A stretch of DNA of 64,000 nucleotides from Polaribacter sp. SA4-10 (GTDB taxonomy: Bacteria; Bacteroidota; Bacteroidia; Flavobacteriales; Flavobacteriaceae), in contig NZ_CP019331.1 in assembly GCF_002163835.1 (NCBI RefSeq), positions 1,835,001-1,899,000 of the forward strand, given 5' to 3'. The translations under genes and the position numbers were made by a program. The notes under the pieces were generated by a model. It saw only the letters and a program-made list of their open reading frames with translations, made no database searches and had not been told where the DNA came from. Below, piece by piece: positions 63,045 to 64,000 of this stretch (positions within the stretch are counted from its first letter, which is position 1; every line of letters begins with the position of its first letter).

Positions 63045-64000
63045 TCAAGCTTTCTTCAATTCTATAACGGTTATTTCTGGCCAAATACCTACTCTACCAG
63101 GAAAGGCATGATAACCAAAACCTCTATTTACATTTATATATCTTCCAAACTCTTCATACAATCCTGCCCATTGTTTATATGCGTATTTTGATGGACTCCA
63201 TTTAAACCAACCAGGAATTTCGATTCCCATTTGTAAACCATGTGTATGACCGCTTAGGGTAAGTTGATAATTAAAATCGTTCTCTTTTACTTTGTATTCC
63301 CAATGACTTGGATCATGAGACATTAATATTTTAAAATCTTCTTTTTTAATATTTGCTGATGCTCTTTCTAGATCTCCTGCTTGGTTAAAGCCTTTTCCCC
63401 AATTTTCTACACCAACAAGTGCAATTTTTTGTCCGTCTTTTTCTAAATACCTGTGTTCATCTAATAATAAATCGAACCCAATTTTTTTATGAACCTCTTT
63501 TACATCTTGAAAATTCTGCGCTTTAGCTTCTTCACTTTCCCAATCCATATAATCTCCATAATCATGATTTCCTAGAATTGAATATTTACCTTCTTTGGCT
63601 TCTAGCTTATCAAAAACATCAATCCAATTATTCATTTCATCAGATTTGTTATTTACAAGATCTCCTGTAAACAACATTACATCAGATTTTTGCTGGTTAA
63701 TTAAATCTACACCATATTGTATTTTCTTTTTGTTGGTGAAACTACCAGAATGAATGTCTGAAATTTGAGTGATTGTAAAACCATCAAAAGCTGCTGGCAA
63801 ATCTTTAAAACTTAATTGATATTTTAAAACTTTGTAGTTGTATTTTCCTTGAACAATTCCATAAATAAAAGAGGCAAAAGGAATTGCAGCAATACCTAAA
63901 GCTAATTGTGAAACAAATTTTCTTCTTCCTGCAAGTGGGGCAGTATCACTACTAGAAACTACTGAAATTGTTTTCTGAATTCCTCTAAAAATATCTTCGC
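63045..64000 (-). CDS. Metallophosphoesterase, YkuE/calcineurin-like (5' end outside window)
   Basis: The frame is open to the window edge; the internal MPAAF at 63800 is a TTG codon inside the gene and not the start. The visible part has a membrane helix (about FVSQLALGIAAIPFASFIYGIV) preceding the catalytic domain. Metal-binding motifs are ITQISDIHSGSF, LFTGDLVNN, LGNHDYGDY, MSHDPSHWE and LSGHTHGLQMG, complete for a dinuclear calcineurin-type phosphoesterase. The N-terminal membrane part places it at the cytoplasmic membrane, like YkuE-type and YaeI-type enzymes that act on lipids such as UDP-diacylglucosamine or unknown phosphodiesters. Confidence 0.9.
   Translation of the reverse strand, partial: EDIFRGIQKTISVVSSSDTAPLAGRRKFVSQLALGIAAIPFASFIYGIVQGKYNYKVLKYQLSFKDLPAAFDGFTITQISDIHSGSFTNKKKIQYGVDLINQQKSDVMLFTGDLVNNKSDEMNNWIDVFDKLEAKEGKYSILGNHDYGDYMDWESEEAKAQNFQDVKEVHKKIGFDLLLDEHRYLEKDGQKIALVGVENWGKGFNQAGDLERASANIKKEDFKILMSHDPSHWEYKVKENDFNYQLTLSGHTHGLQMGIEIPGWFKWSPSKYAYKQWAGLYEEFGRYINVNRGFGYHAFPGRVGIWPEITVIELKKA

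Overview
The window is a low-GC chromosomal piece of a marine member of the Bacteroidota, most likely a flavobacterium close to Polaribacter. The evidence is a SusC/SusD-type glycan locus, a type IX secretion sorting domain, flavobacterial versions of the Ilv/Leu/Thr enzymes, and several promoters of the form TAnnTTTG with TTG about 19 bases upstream. Nothing was computed or searched; all calls come from reading the sequence and from knowledge of protein families.

Left part (1-13.8 kb, minus strand): a polysaccharide utilisation locus, probably for laminarin or another beta-1,3-glucan. It runs regulator (reg_prop/Y_Y_Y/LuxR-type HTH), susC, susD, a surface glycan-binding lipoprotein with a 175-residue tandem repeat, a GH16 lipoprotein, and a clan GH-A glycosidase cut by the window edge. 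A 13-bp motif (AAAAAGTATACAT) lies twice before susC and once, with one mismatch, before the last glycosidase.

13.9-38.3 kb: housekeeping genes. These are rimP-nusA-infB (with a terminator-like hairpin between promoter and rimP), a universal stress protein, a GapN-like aldehyde dehydrogenase, leuA-leuB, ilvD-B-N-C-A behind an Ile/Val-rich leader peptide and terminator, a conserved gene of unknown function, and thrA-thrB-thrC behind a Thr-rich leader peptide. A structured RNA candidate lies directly after leuB; a second copy follows the thioredoxin-like gene at 62.6 kb.

38.2-47.8 kb: a region bounded by two nearly identical 88-90 bp copies of the thrC 3' end plus terminator. It holds a small Tat-like peptide gene, a 1710-residue T9SS cargo protein, an IS3 remnant and a hybrid two-component regulator.

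48.3-56.7 kb: an integron-like gene-cassette array with no integrase in view. Unrelated genes are separated by imperfect inverted repeats. In four cassettes the first 8-9 bases are the reverse complement of the box that begins the cassette's own 3' repeat, as expected for excised circular cassettes. One 3.5-kb cassette carries five genes: two ThsB-like TIR proteins, a caspase-like protease, a non-specific endonuclease relative and a third TIR protein. This looks like an antiphage system related to TIR-caspase (Thoeris-type) immunity. The last repeat is interrupted by the 3' end of a group II intron in the opposite orientation.

56.7-64 kb: a frameshifted rhuM gene, tRNA-Gln, a DUF2723 membrane protein, a polysaccharide deacetylase followed by a 365-bp tandem duplication with MITE-like repeats, a thioredoxin-like protein without the CXXC motif, and the 3' part of a metallophosphoesterase gene.
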